Shown here: positions 46,195 through 58,649 of the stretch, piece by piece
How positions within the stretch are numbered: the first letter of the stretch is position 1
Layout of the letters: every line of letters begins with the position of its first letter
Assembly: GCA_903632075.3 (NCBI GenBank)
Contig: CAHIKZ030000840.1
Location: 815,001 to 879,000, forward strand
Reading direction: 5' to 3'
DNA length: 64,000 nucleotides
Source of the DNA: Acanthosepion pharaonis
Taxonomy: Eukaryota > Mollusca > Cephalopoda > Sepiida > Sepiidae
The notes under the pieces: model-generated
Database searches by the model: none
Told to the model about the DNA's origin: nothing
Seen by the model: only the letters and a program-made list of their open reading frames with translations
Translations under genes and position numbers: made by a program

Positions 46195-46620
46195 TTGATA
46201 CTTTTATGCACCATGTCTTTTCAGGACGTAAGTGATTACGGCTCTCCACAACTTCCTATCTTTTGTTGCTATAAGTAACTTTTTATTCTTTAGCATCTCT
46301 GTTTGTCTCTGTACTGCTATTCACAAGTTTCTACTTTTTATGCACAATGTCCATTCAGTGTGTAGATGGTTACTGCTCTCCACAACTTCCTGTTTTTTAT
46401 TGCTATAAATAAGCTTTGAGTCTTTACCATCTCTGTTTCTGTTCTGCTATACACAATCTTCTACTTTTTTATGCACAGTGTCCATTCAGGGTGTGGATGG
46501 TTACAGCTCTCCACAACTTCCTGTCGTTTCTTGCTATATGCAAGTTTTGAATCTTTACCATATCTCTTTGTCTCTGTTCTGCTACACACTAGCTTCTAGA
46601 TTCTTTATATGCAATGTTCC
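46195..46620 (+). repeat. ~134-bp tandem repeat, three copies
   Basis: ATGCAC.(A)TGTC.(A)TTCAG(G)..GT is followed by 'gat..ttac.gctctccacaacttcct' and 'gctat..a..aa.tttt'. Units start at about 46205, 46339 and 46470 with a partial fourth near 46609. A related line (ttcaggacgtaggcgatcatggctctcc) occurs at 7455, so the unit derives from a dispersed retroelement. Confidence 0.8.
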
Positions 46621-46624
46621 TTCC

Positions 46625-48135
46625 CTCTTTGATCAGATCAGATTTCCAGATTACACCCATTTTATTCAAAGAGATCCAGGCTTTAGATATGCGAATTTCA
46701 TCGTCCTTTTCGGAATGTCAACATTTTGATGTTGATCTTTTCGAGTTTCATGTGCTATCCATTTTAGTAGTTGCTGCTGTTAAAAGTCTTTAAGTGGTAT
46801 GTTTTCTGTTATTTGGCACGCCCTTTTGTGATTCTGTAGCTTCGAAAAAGGATGGTCCTCGCTAAGTCCTATACTTGCTCAAAGTCATTTTTAACAATTG
46901 ACTTGAAAAAAAAAGTTGTATACACCTGACAGTTTAGATATTTCTAAACTACATTGGCGTCACGCATGACATTGATATAAAAGTCTCAATCTGATGAGGC
47001 TATTTAAGAACACTGACACCATTTAAAGTTTTGGTTTTGTAGCAAGTTGCGGTGTTGGGTGAAACTATCCATAGTGCAGTCTATTTTATATTCAGTTTCC
47101 TTATTTTCTGTACTAAATTTGTTCTAGCTGCTCCATACATTGAGGTATTTGAAATGTTTAGTATTTATTAATTTTAAATTCGGAATTTTGATGATGGATT
47201 CAGAGCAGGCGCCATTACTGTTTTCATTCCAATTCCAAAGGATAGTTTCTGTTTTGGAAACGTTTGAATCCTATTTCTTGGAACACAAGATATTTTTTGT
47301 GTTCAAAATCATTCTTATCCCAATTATGAATAGTTCTTCCTCGCAGAACGTAGCTAATTATGGCTCTTCATGCTTTCTTTTTTGTTCTCAGTAAACTTTA
47401 AACTATACTATCTTTTTTGTTTTTTCTTATTTTCTAATGAAATATTTTTTTCCTCAATATTTGGTCCAGCTATGATTGTGTGTCTGGTCATTACGTTGCC
47501 GTGAAGCCTTTTCATTGTCACATTGTAAAAGCGAAGGCTCTGGATTATGACAATAGGTTGATGTTGGAGTCGAAAACTAATACCGGTTCAAACACTCGTA
47601 GCTCTTAGTCATTAAGATCAGTTTCTTCTTTCACTCTAATCTCTTTGTTATGCGTCATCAGATTTTGTCCATGATCATTCAATATCCTTTTGCGAATGTT
47701 TGCAGCACTTTAACTGTCCAAAAATAGAGATTCTAGGACAGTTATAATTTTTATGGGTATTCAGGACAGTTCTTTTCAAAGAGGATTTTTTAAGAACAGG
47801 TCTCTTCAAGACTTAAGCTTTAATGACTCGCTACCAATTCCTTTTTCCTTATTATCCGTTAATCGCCACACCTTCTTGAGAAATATAATGGATTGGTCTC
47901 TCATTGCTATATCCACGCTTTAGAATCAACAGGTTGCCTTCTCTTTCACTGGCAACCACCTAAGTTTCTCCAGACCAGCCTACGCTGTTGTTAAAGAATG
48001 GATGGATGGATTCAATCCTTTACCAAGAGAATAATTATTAATTATTTTTATGGCTTGTATATATTTCCGTCTACATTTTTATTATATGTAGTACTATCAA
48101 CGATTATTAGTAATTTTTGACTACTATTTACTGTC
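46625..48135. other. Unassigned sequence, probable old retroelement debris
   Basis: 47330-47375 (cagaacgtagctaattatggctcttca) again echoes the 46195 repeat unit. No frame gives a domain I can name on either strand. Confidence 0.3.
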
Positions 48136-48139
48136 ATCG

Positions 48140-49680
48140 TCATTTCATAAAAATCCTATAATCCTAAAAATATGGGGCTATAATTCTATAAAAACGATAA
48201 TCTTACATATATGGTGCTATAATTGTAAAAATACTATAATCCGAAAAATATGATGCTATTTTTATAAAATAGTATAATCCTAAAAATATAGTACTGTAAT
48301 CATACAAATTTTATAACCTAAAAATATGGGGCTATAATTCTATAAAAAAGATAATCCTAAAAATATGGTGCTATAATTGTAAAAATCCTATAATCCGAAA
48401 AATATGAGGCTATAATTATAAAAATCCTATAATCCTAAAAATGTGAAGCTATAATTATAAAAATACAATAATCCTAAAAATATCGTACTGTAATCATAAA
48501 AAGCTTATAATCCTAAAAATATGGGGCAATAATTCTATAAAAAAGATAATCCTAAAAACATGGTACTATAATCCGAAAATATGATGCTATAATTATAAAA
48601 ATCCTATAATCCTAAAAATATAGTACTATAATCATAAAAATCCTATAATAATAAAAATATGGGGCTTATAATTCTATAAAATCTACAATCTTAAAAATAT
48701 GGTGCTATAATTGTAAAAATCCTATAATCCGAAAAATATGATACTTTATTTATACAAATCCTATAATCCGAAAATTATGATGCTATAATTATAAAAATCC
48801 TATAGTCCTAATAATATAGTACTGAAATCATAAAAATCCTATAGTAGTAAAAATATGGGGCTTTAATTCTATAAAAACGATAATCCTAAAAATATGGTGC
48901 TATAATTACAAATTTTCTATACCCCGAAAAATGTGATACTATAATTATAAAAATCCTTTAATCCCAAAAATATGATGCTATAATTATAAAAATCCTATAA
49001 TCCTAAGAATATGGGGCACTAATTGTATAAAAATTATAAAATCCTAAAAAGTTGGTGCTATTACCGTAAAAATCTTGTAATCCGAAAAATATGATGCTAT
49101 AATTATAAAAATCCTATAATCCTAAAAATATAATACTGAAATCATAAAACTCCTATGATTCAAAAAATATTCTGCTATAATTCTATAAAATCTATATTCC
49201 TGAAAATATGCTGCGATAATTGTAAAAATCCTGTAATCCGAAAAATATGATACTATAATTATAAAAATCCTATAATCCTATAAATATGATGCTAGAATTA
49301 TAAAAACCCGATAATCCTAAAAATATAGTACTATAATCATAAAAATCCTATAATCCTAAAAATATGGGGCTACAATTCTATATAAACTACAATCCTAAAA
49401 AGATGGTGCTAAAATTGTTAAAATCCTATAACCCGAAAAATATGATGCTATAATTATAAAAATCCCATAATCCAAAAATATAGTACTGTAGTCATAAAAA
49501 TCCTATAATCCTAAAAATATGGGGCTATAAATTCTATAAAAACTATAATCTTAAAAATATGGTGCTATAATTGTAAAAATCCTATAATCCTAAAAATACG
49601 GTACTATAATCATCAAAATCCTAAATTCCTAAAAATATGGTGTTATAATTCTAAAAATCGTTAATTGTAAAAATGTGGTG
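48140..49680 (+). repeat. ~39-bp satellite with higher-order repeat structure
   Basis: Monomers of the form AATCCTAAAAATATGGNGCTATAATTNTAAAAATCCTAT (about 36-41 bp) fill ~1.55 kb. Four variant types alternate: GGGGCT..TTCTATAAAAA, GGTGCT..TTGTAAAAAT, GATGCT..TTATAAAAAT and AGTACT..TCATAAAAAT. The GGGG type recurs at 48174, 48328, 48523, 48661, 48857, 49013, (49171), 49366 and 49521. Spacings are about 138, 155 or 195 bp, meaning four or five monomers per higher-order unit. Confidence 0.9.
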
Positions 49681-49714
49681 TTTTTATTTTATTTGTACCC
49701 ACGCAAAAGTATTT

Positions 49715-49900
49715 GTTTCCTTTGGGAGCAGGTGGGCACTCTTTGCCAATAACAGGGACCCTAACAGGTGCTACCATCCTGGGTTAGGGTGGACATGAGA
49801 ACAACAGCAATTAAGATGTGATTCCACGTCCTCAAAATTCTCTATTCTCCCTATCAGTGGCCTTGCTGCCGGATGTATTTTATCGTCATACCAAGAACTT
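49715..49900 (+). repeat. Composite repeat family E, copy 3 (partial)
   Basis: 'gccaataacagggaccctaacaggtgctaccatcctgggttagggtggacat', 'cttgctgccggatgtattttatcgtcat' match the 3' half of 21581-22480. The leading minisatellite is missing. Confidence 0.7.
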
Positions 49901-50044
49901 GAGTCAAAAGTACTCAAGAAGAAACAGAAGATTTTTTTATTTGAACGTACAATTTATTCGAAAAAAGGAAAAAATATAGCTGGCCAGATTTTGGTTGTAT
50001 TTAATAACATCTGCTGTTTAAATTCATTTTTGCTGCCAAAATAT

Positions 50045-50420
50045 AGAATAGATGGATAAAAAGCGAGCTGAAAAGAATGTCAGCTGGCTAGGAAGGCTAG
50101 CTAGATGGATGCATGGATATAAAGAGAGTGAGATGAAGCGAAAAGATTATATTGAATCAACTGCTAAGTCTGATGCTAGGAAAGTTGGTTCAATGTGTCG
50201 TAATAGACAATTTTTTCTCGCCAGAATCTACCTTAAATATTTATGTCTAACATTCGTCCATGCTTAGAATATTGCTGTCACATATGACAGAGAGTATTTA
50301 TAGAAAAGTATTATATGTAGAAAACGCACAGAGAAACTACATTAGAAAACTGACTGAAGATGAGATGCCAGGTCAGGACCAATAATATTGCTGATTCTTC
50401 TTTGGATTTTATCGAAAATC
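50045..50420 (+). pseudogene. LINE thumb/C-terminal fragment
   Basis: Encodes MKRKDYIESTAKSDARKVGS, MCRNRQFFLARIYLKY and then, out of frame, a short equivalent of RPCLEYCCHIW near 50260-50285. Matches the fragments at 22905 and 51795. Confidence 0.7.
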
Positions 50421-50493
50421 TCCAAATATAAATATAAATAGAATATATTATCATATTATATATATTATCATATTATATGTATATTATATCTTA

Positions 50494-50624
50494 TAAGATA
50501 ATCCTAAGGAGCCGGGCAAACCTATTTAGGTTTCACCTAAACTTATCTTCATGGTGCCAGATTCCCTGAAGACCCGTTTAGGTGAAACCTAGGTAGATTT
50601 GCCTGGCTCTTTGGGTTTGTCTTA
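50494..50624. repeat. Foldback hairpin, ~49-bp arms
   Basis: The left arm 50494-50542 and right arm 50576-50624 pair through AGGAGCCGGGCAAACCTA and TAGGTTTCACCTAAAC, with a 33-nt loop and about 10 mismatches. Confidence 0.85.
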
Positions 50625-50679
50625 GTTTATCGCTCTACTTAGTGTATTGAGTACTTTACGTAGTTGTCTTTTTACTCAT

Positions 50680-51299
<620 letters not shown>

Positions 51300-51662
51300 T
51301 GTCCATATATATATATACATTTTTCTGTTTAACGTTCTTTTTATAGATACAAGTATTTAAATAAATGCTCTGTTTATAATAAACAGTATTAAATAACATT
51401 TACCGACCTGAATGTCGAAAATTTTCATGAAAATATTCGTCCGTATAGGATAAATGTTCGAATCCTGTTTAAAAAACGAATTTTTTAAATATTTGTATTA
51501 TAAAACAAAACGTTAAACATAAAAAATGTCTTTAATAAAATGTCGGACTTTTGTTTATATATTTATATCATATATTATTATATTATATATATAATATTAT
51601 TTATGTAATATTTTATAATATAATATGATATATAATATTATTTATATCATATGTATGTTATC

Positions 51663-51699
<37 letters not shown>

Positions 51700-51795
51700 A
51701 TATAATTATAACATAAATATAGTTAAAAAATATTGAAGATAAACATGTGGCAGCAATATCCAAATGATTCTGGAGAGAAAAAAAATTGTCTCGAA
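51300..51795. other. AT-rich spacer
   Basis: TATAATAT-rich sequence and a short (AT)n at 51669-51694. Nothing else recognised. Confidence 0.4.
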
Positions 51796-52265
51796 AGACA
51801 AAGATAAACAATTTGCAGAAGTGGAAAATGCTGAAACGTCAAGGTCTCACTTTTTCTACTGACATGAAATGAAAAGATTATATTGAATAAACTGCTAAGT
51901 TGGTTGCTAAGAAATTTGTTTCAATGTGTCGTGATAGACAATTTTTTTTCACCAGAATCTACCTTAAATATTTGGCCATGCTTAGAATATTGCTGTCACG
52001 GTATGATCCGGTGCGCTTGCTGTATACTTAGAGATTATTGATAAAATCCAAAGAAGCAGCAATATTATTGGTCCTCGCCAGGCATCTCGGCTTCAGTCAC
52101 TCTCCCTCTGCTACCCCATGACTTTGCTATAAATACTTTTATGGCAATTGTTCCGCGATTGTACATTGACTTTATGAATTTTAGCGGATGACTAGATTGG
52201 CAACAAGGCCTCATCAATTCACAGGACACAGGGAAACAATCTTCATATCTCTCCCTCTCCTATCT
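51795..52265 (+). pseudogene. LINE C-terminal region, 5' part of a split copy
   Basis: Encodes, across frames, FSTDMK.KDYIE, MCRDRQFFFTRIYLKY, a LRILLS block equivalent to LEYCCH, then IDKIQRSSNIIGPRQASRLQ SLS in fragments. It ends FYKYFYGNCS-like, MTRLATRPHQFTGH and stops at the start of the CTAT array. The missing part of the protein resumes after the array. Confidence 0.7.
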
Positions 52266-52269
52266 CCTC

Positions 52270-52305
<36 letters not shown>

Positions 52306-52306
52306 A

Positions 52307-52339
<33 letters not shown>

Positions 52340-52396
52340 CATTCTCTTCATTATCTATCTATCTATCTTCATATCTCTCCCTACATCTTCCCATCT

Positions 52397-52445
<49 letters not shown>

Positions 52446-52452
52446 TTCTTGA

Positions 52453-52496
<44 letters not shown>

Positions 52497-52508
52497 CCCA
52501 CATCTTCC

Positions 52509-52586
<78 letters not shown>

Positions 52587-52600
52587 CAGTTTCTTCTATC

Positions 52601-52672
<72 letters not shown>

Positions 52673-52727
52673 CAGTCTCTTCATTATCTATCTATCTATC
52701 TTCATATCTCTCCCTCTACATCTTCCC

Positions 52728-52785
<58 letters not shown>

Positions 52786-52796
52786 CAGTTTCTTCA

Positions 52797-52858
<62 letters not shown>

Positions 52859-52868
52859 CCCCTCTATC

Positions 52869-52920
<52 letters not shown>

Positions 52921-52978
52921 GTCTCAGTCTCTTCATTATCTATCTATCTATCTTCATATCTCTCCCTCTACATCTTCC

Positions 52979-53027
<49 letters not shown>

Positions 53028-53056
53028 ATCTATCTATCTTTCTTCAGTTTCTTCTA

Positions 53057-53109
<53 letters not shown>

Positions 53110-53234
53110 GTAGCCATAAGTTCTATGCTAACAGTTTCTTTTCTCACTCGTGGAAATCTCTTCCATTCTTTCCAGCCAACTTTGATCTTCAGAAATTTAA
53201 ACGCTATATCAATCGTTATTTACTGTCTTCCTGA
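52188..53234 (+). pseudogene. 348-codon chimeric frame: LINE, poly-SIYL, LINE
   Basis: One uninterrupted frame opens with LINE residues (MTRLATRPHQFTGHRET), crosses the whole CTAT array as SIYL repeats, and closes with LINE residues HKFYANSFFSHSWKSLPFFP and FKRYINRYLLSS. CTAT has no stop codon in any frame on this strand, so openness is automatic. Re-entry in the correct LINE frame means the net inserted length is compatible with the frame. I do not regard it as an expressed gene. Confidence 0.5.
52266..53110. repeat. ~840-bp (CTAT)n expansion inside a LINE
   Basis: Eight or more long CTAT runs are separated by repeated spacers (cagtctcttcattatctat..., catatctctccctctacatcttccc). The spacers derive from the flanking LINE-side sequence (catatctctccctctcctatctcc at 52240), so amplification included the junction. 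Confidence 0.95.
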
Positions 53235-53420
53235 TTACTCTTTAACTGGTCACAAACTTTCATAATGTCTCTCTTTTTTTTCCTTATTCAATTGTTATCT
53301 GCTGTCTTCTTGATTATTCTTCTTTTATTGTTCTCGCTTTTAATAATACGTTTTTTTCTTATTCTTTCTTGCGCCTTGGTAGCTTTACTGCTATGTCTGG
53401 AGTGAAATGATTAAAAAACC
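53110..53420 (+). pseudogene. LINE C-terminus and 3' end, distal part of split copy
   Basis: Encodes ANSFFSHSWKSLPFFPANFD and LQKFKRYINRYLLSS then stop. The 3' UTR ends TGTCTGGAGTGAAATGATTAAA, equivalent to GGGGTGAAA.. of other copies. Confidence 0.8.
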
Positions 53421-53470
53421 AAAGATAGATAGATATATAGATAGATAGATAAATAGATAGTTATGTGCTC

Positions 53471-53522
<52 letters not shown>
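53420..53522. repeat. (GATA)n at LINE 3' end
   Basis: GATA runs directly following the LINE tail. One spacer interrupts. Confidence 0.9.
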
Positions 53523-53523
<1 letters not shown>

Positions 53524-53830
53524 ATTTCAGACAAAATAATAACTACATTCTGCGTCACTTACAAAAAAATGTCATTCTGTGAAAGGACATAAAATAAAAC
53601 CAGAGATAGGGAATAACCTTGTCTGTAAACGACACCTTGTTCTCCAACAGCAAGAATGAAATCAAGTAGCCAATCAAAAGAGAATGTATGTGACCTTACG
53701 ACAAATGTCATTTGTCATTTAACAGATAAAAGCCTCACAACGTTGCCTGATTTGCCCAAGGTTAAATATGACCAGATGCCTCGAACCAAGATACTTTAAA
53801 TAAAAAAAAACTTGTCCTAATAAAAAATCA
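53523..53830. other. Unique-looking spacer
   Basis: No coding signal. Near 53680-53740 an AGCCAATCA and two ATGTCATTTGTCAT-like half-sites occur, too little to call a regulatory element. Confidence 0.3.
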
Positions 53831-53834
53831 AAAA

Positions 53835-53836
<2 letters not shown>

Positions 53837-53926
<90 letters not shown>
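53837..53926. repeat. (AT)n microsatellite
   Basis: Two AT runs joined by a single GT step. Confidence 0.95.
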
Positions 53927-53927
<1 letters not shown>

Positions 53928-54031
53928 AGATAGAGAAAGATAGGAGGGGCGAGATACAAAGAGACCTATTCAGTTAAAAACAGTTATTTTCAAATTATTT
54001 ACATTGTAGATATTAATGCTTTATTCTGTCA

Positions 54032-54032
54032 G

Positions 54033-54090
<58 letters not shown>

Positions 54091-54159
54091 TGAACAGACC
54101 AGAAATCATAGATATGAACAGACTGAGATAGATAGATAGATATATATGAACAGACTGAC

Positions 54160-54206
<47 letters not shown>

Positions 54207-54253
54207 TGAAGAGACCAGTAATGATAGATGTGAAAAGACTGACACAGACAGAC

Positions 54254-54302
<49 letters not shown>

Positions 54303-54340
54303 TGAAGAGACCAGTAATGATAGATATAACAGACTGACAC

Positions 54341-54381
<41 letters not shown>

Positions 54382-54394
54382 TGAACAGACTGAC

Positions 54395-54437
<43 letters not shown>

Positions 54438-54512
54438 TGAACAGACCAGAAATGATAGATATGAACAGACTGAGATAGATAGATAAATAGATAGATAGAT
54501 AAATAAATAAAG
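54032..54512. repeat. (GATA)n with higher-order gaacagac spacers
   Basis: GATA runs separated by 'tgaacagaccagaaatgatagatatgaacagactgagata' and 'tgaagagaccagtaatgatagat'. The spacer pattern itself repeats two to three times. A 259-codon minus frame across it is an artefact. Confidence 0.9.
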
Positions 54513-54868
54513 GTGATTCTGTTTTTATTTATTTTCCAATGTAGAAGTAATGTAAAAAAGTCAATGATTCCCCCTCCCCCCCAAATAATTTTTCCGTGCC
54601 TTTTTCTTTCTTGCCGAGTGATTTTCGATGAATCAACGTCGATTAAATCTTGTGGTTTTCTTTTCTTCCCTTCCAAACCCGCCCAGGTGAATGTCTGAAT
54701 GACTGGAGTTATCTTAAAACATTTCTTTGCAGGAATAATTCCATGAATTTTTTTAATTTTTTTTTGTCGAACGCCAACCAGCCGACTGGAAACTAAATAA
54801 ATAAACAAACCTTTTCATACTAAAACAAGCCAATGCCTTGGATTTTAGCCAAAAATTTAAGGGCGCGG

Positions 54869-54870
54869 TT

Positions 54871-54936
<66 letters not shown>
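54869..54936. repeat. (AT)n microsatellite
   Basis: Uninterrupted AT run. Confidence 0.95.
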
Positions 54937-54938
<2 letters not shown>

Positions 54939-55157
54939 CTGGATTTGGCTCAGTTGAACATAGTTTAGTTTCGAGAGAACGCTCTCAGTTGAATTCTCTC
55001 ACGGTTTACATGTTACATGTGACTCAGGGTGGATCCAATTTTATATGGGGGTATCGTAACGGTTTGCAGCTGGAAAATAGTACCAAAGAGACTGGTATTC
55101 ACTTCACTCTAATGCCCGAAACTGCTTTTCGATCTCCCTCCCATCTATGGGTAAAAT

Positions 55158-55560
55158 AAATGAGGGTCGATCCGAAAGTAATGTTTCCAATATTATTATG
55201 TTAGTGCATGCCATCAGAGGATGTGCATATGGAGAGTATGTCAGTAGAGGCTGAAGCTTCCAGGCACTGACTCATGTTTACGGCTGAACGACAGTGTGGT
55301 AAAATAGCCTCTGACATGAAATAAAGTGTATATATGATAAAATAAGATTCATCAAAATTTCTGAACGATTACAGAGACCAAACAATGGATATGAACATAG
55401 ATAAACGAGGAAAATGCGTTTCCACATTTTTAAAAGCAATGTGCGACGAGATAGGTTCCTGATGATATGCAAAGCTCTCAACCGAATAAAGAAGTAATGC
55501 CTTAAAAGATATAGCGAATTATGATGGCTGTGTAGAAAATAATGTCCTGTTGGTGAAAAC
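55158..55560 (+). mobile_element. Possible mariner terminus and flank
   Basis: 'gagggtcgatccgaaagtaatg' resembles a mariner-type terminal inverted repeat. No opposite terminus or transposase frame was found, so only one end may survive. A phrase (atggctgtgtagaaaa.aatgt....tgaaaa.ttg.tctatcc.acagtgt) at about 55524 recurs at 55657. Confidence 0.3.
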
Positions 55561-55767
55561 TTGCTCTATCCAACAGTGTCATTGTGCTCCTTGTATCCGT
55601 TCGAGCTTCTATGAAAATAACTTTGGGGCATTAGTTTCGGAGCAGAGCCAATGATAATGGCTATGTAGAAAAAATAGTGTTTTGAAGCTGAAAATTTGTT
55701 CTATCCCACAGTGTTGTCTCTTAAATTGAATGTAGTGTACACATGACCATTATCTTCTTTTCTTTAA

Positions 55768-56105
55768 TCTAGTATAAACCGGTTCTGTGACTACCTTCTT
55801 AATTACTGTATGTTACATACTGTAATTACGGCATCTGTGTCTACCTTTTTGCATCTAGTCTAATTCCTGACCAGTTTCTACCTTTTTGACTCCAATGTAA
55901 ACTGGACCTCTGTCTATTTCCGACTCTAGTGTAAAACGGACCTATGATTATCTTTTTGATTCTAGGCTAAACCTGACCTTTGTCTACGTTTTCGAAGCTC
56001 GTCTAAACTGGACCCATGTCTAACTTTTAAACTCTAGTGTCAATCAGGCTGAGCTTATGTCTACGTTATGGAATCTTTTGTTAAACTGGACTCATGTCTA
56101 CTATT
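55768..56105 (+). repeat. Degenerate ~45-60 bp minisatellite
   Basis: 'actctagt.taaactggacc...tgtctac.ttttt' recurs about seven times with heavy divergence. Confidence 0.7.
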
Positions 56106-56264
56106 TTCATTCATTTCATGTTATTTTGACATTCCGAATTTGTTTAGATCGATCCATTTTAAATATTTATTGAGGAGGCACGTTTCAAATTGAGACAAAG
56201 AGCAAACCTTGGATGGTACACAGTAGAACCAAAAAGCTTTAATGTAAAGAGTATATTTATGCAA

Positions 56265-56510
56265 AGTTATGACGTGATGGATATCGGCTCGGAATGAGAA
56301 CTCGAAGAGCCGAGTTCGAATTCCAGTCGAGGGAGAGGTATGTATCCATCTCTGCTTGTATCTATGGATTGAATAGTAGGAAAGACTATAGCCTTGATTG
56401 GCAACCAGTTTACCTAAGAAAGAAACGGCAGCCTACTGCGGGAATATCTCCTGCCTAATCAGTCATGAATCGAAAGAGACATGATCGCCCAAGCGTGTAT
56501 CACTTAACTG
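56265..56510 (+). repeat. tRNA-derived SINE, family S, copy 2
   Basis: B box GAGTTCGAATTCC at 56312-56324, with a weaker A-box-like TGACGTGATGGATATCGG upstream. It is followed by 'gtatccatc...tctatggattgaatagtaggaaagac', shared with 16414 and 63655. Confidence 0.65.
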
Positions 56511-56525
56511 ACTAAACTTATTTTT

Positions 56526-57060
56526 CATAACAACTATGCATTCTGTCTTCTTACAACTTTAAAAAATTTATAACTTTATTTGTATTTTCGATGGAAATAA
56601 TTTGTAAAAAGGATTAGAAAGAAGTAAATCTATATTTTTTAAGGTTTTATTAAAATTTTATTTAAGTTTCCACATGTCTTCCATCATTAGCAATACAAAG
56701 GGTAATACGATTTTGCAGTTCACGGAAAACATTTGCCAACTGATTTACAGTAATGCCTGAAATCACATTAGTTATTTTAGCTATATTAAAACTAGGTATA
56801 TTAAACTTTATAACATTTTTATAGATTATTTCTACCACAAATACAAATAAAGTTATAAATGTTTTAAAGTGAACACAAACTTTATGGACACCCTGTATAA
56901 ATGGTGGTACTCGTTTGGTTTGGAAAAACCTCGGATAGCTCAACTTGGAGTAGAACAAATTGGTTCCCGATGAAAAATGAGGAATAAAAAAAGTAAGAAC
57001 CAAGAACATTAAAATAAGGCGAAAACAATCATCGGCGAGTGTTTAAGCTCCAATTCCAAA
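56526..57060 (-). mobile_element. Mariner-derived element, inverted second copy
   Basis: Reverse-complement counterpart of 50680-51197, including the non-transposon flank ('accaccatttatacag', 'ctatc.gaggtttttcca'). The minus frame ends QLANVFRELQNRITLCIAND then GRHVET-stop, the typical C-terminus of a Tc1/mariner transposase. The end CTTTATGGACACCCTGTATA (56881-56900) keeps the full terminal sequence that the other copy has lost. Confidence 0.75.
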
Positions 57061-57066
57061 GATAAG

Positions 57067-57067
<1 letters not shown>

Positions 57068-57124
<57 letters not shown>

Positions 57125-57235
57125 GTCCATTAAGTGTGCACTTTAAAAATTTAAAACTTTATTTGTATTTGCGATAGAAATAATCTGTAGAAATAATCTG
57201 TAAAAAAAATGTTATAAAGTTTAATATATTAGGGT
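57068..57235 (+). mobile_element. (AT)n followed by another mariner terminus
   Basis: An AT run at 57068-57120 leads directly into GGGTGTCCATTAAGTG and then 'tgcactttaaaaatttaaaactttatttgtatttgcgatagaaataatctg'. This is the same terminus as above. It breaks into repeat family E at about 57229. Confidence 0.7.
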
Positions 57236-57545
57236 CCTAGCTGTGGGCAAATAGTTAAACCCGAAACTGGGGTAAAAACACAACGAAAGTGTAAAAATAA
57301 GTTTAAAAAATTATTATGAGCAATAAATTTTTCAAGAAAAAACTATAACCAATAATACATTTTTGAAAAAAACTATTACCAACAAAACAGTTTTGGGAAA
57401 AAAATATTACCAGCTATACATTTTTGAAGGAAAAATTATTACCAGAAATAGATTTTTGACAAAACAAAATATTACCAGCAATAAAAATTTTGTCGGCATT
57501 AAATAACCCATTGAGGTTGATAGTAAAACAAAACAAACCATAGCA
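57228..57545 (-). repeat. Composite repeat family E, copy 4 (inverted)
   Basis: The reverse complement matches the 5' half of 21581-22480: GTTTTAC, 'cctcaatgggttatttaatgccgacaa', several 'ttgctggtaatattttt' units, and 'gtttcgggtttaactatttgcccacagct'. Confidence 0.8.
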
Positions 57546-57955
57546 AGCTTAACATATATTCAATAATAATAATAAAAATTAATTCGTTACTTTACGAAGT
57601 TTATTTAAGTTTTTATCTCTTTTTGCCTAATCTACTTTGCTGGCAAAATGGTAAATCTTGGGAATGATGGATTTAAAATTTTAGGTCACCTCCTTAAAGA
57701 AAAAAAAATATTAAAAGACTTTGTAGATTAAATAGTTTCAACTAACTAAGGTATGCAGCTTACTTATGATTAAATTCTGACGGCGGCCTGATACTTTTGT
57801 TTTATAGTGTATATATTCTCATGGCCTATATCTTTAGGAATTATTTATAAATAAATGGTTATGTTGCATTGTATTTGCATAATAAAACTTGACATTCCTA
57901 AAAACATGTTATCGGTATTTGCAGTAAAATAGACATAAGCTGAAACAAAGCGTAT
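57546..57955. other. AT-rich spacer
   Basis: Nothing recognised before the (AT)n at 57957-57993. Confidence 0.4.
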
Positions 57956-57957
57956 CG

Positions 57958-57996
<39 letters not shown>

Positions 57997-58276
57997 GAGA
58001 GAAAGAGAAAGAGATGGGTAAGTACCTATATATATATTTATTTCTTAGGTGTTATAAAAACAGTGCTCAATGTTATATAACATAGCTATTTAGTATATAT
58101 TAGTGAATATGCATAATATACAATGTCGATACCACGACTCGGAGTTTCATGCAAATCTGCAATCTTCGGGTACTGCATACATTATGAATATATATATATA
58201 TGAGGGTAAGTCAAGAATTATCTGCATTTTCGTAGTATTTGGAATTATTGATAAGAGTGCGGATAATTTTGACTCG

Positions 58277-58277
<1 letters not shown>

Positions 58278-58333
<56 letters not shown>

Positions 58334-58519
58334 GAACATTGAAGTCAACACTCAGACGACAGTTTGTTTCATGATGGACGATTGCGTCAAGTATGAAACA
58401 GCCTGTCGCCTCTGAGAGTTGACTTCAACGTTCACTTTTATATTTATATTTACATACGCTTTATCTCTGATATTGAGCATTTTATCCCATAAATATAGCA
58501 CACATTAAAACTTTATTTC

Positions 58520-58551
<32 letters not shown>
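58278..58551 (+). repeat. Foldback-family copy between two (AT)n tracts
   Basis: (AT)n at 58278-58330. The family body at 58330-58520 holds gtcaacactcagacgacag, 'ggacgattgcgtcaagtatgaaacagcctgtcgcctctga' and 'ataaatatagcacac'. A second (AT)n follows at 58521-58551. GAAACAGCCTGTC keeps stem III and GUC, but the core reads GGACGA instead of CUGACGA. Confidence 0.8.
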
Positions 58552-58582
58552 CTTTTATTGACACTTTACTTTATATACTTTT

Positions 58583-58583
<1 letters not shown>

Positions 58584-58632
<49 letters not shown>

Positions 58633-58648
58633 TTTTTTTTTTTTTTTT
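58584..58648. repeat. (CA)n followed by poly-T
   Basis: CA dinucleotide run, then about 18 T. Confidence 0.95.
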
Positions 58649-58649
58649 A

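Noticed and set aside
48140..49680. Regularly spaced repeats resembling a CRISPR array
   Set aside because: Monomers are contiguous without unique spacers, diverged, and in a eukaryotic context.
54029..54808. 259-codon minus-strand ORF
   Set aside because: Two thirds is SIYL from a GATA array. The N-terminal part has no recognisable domain and lies in spacer.
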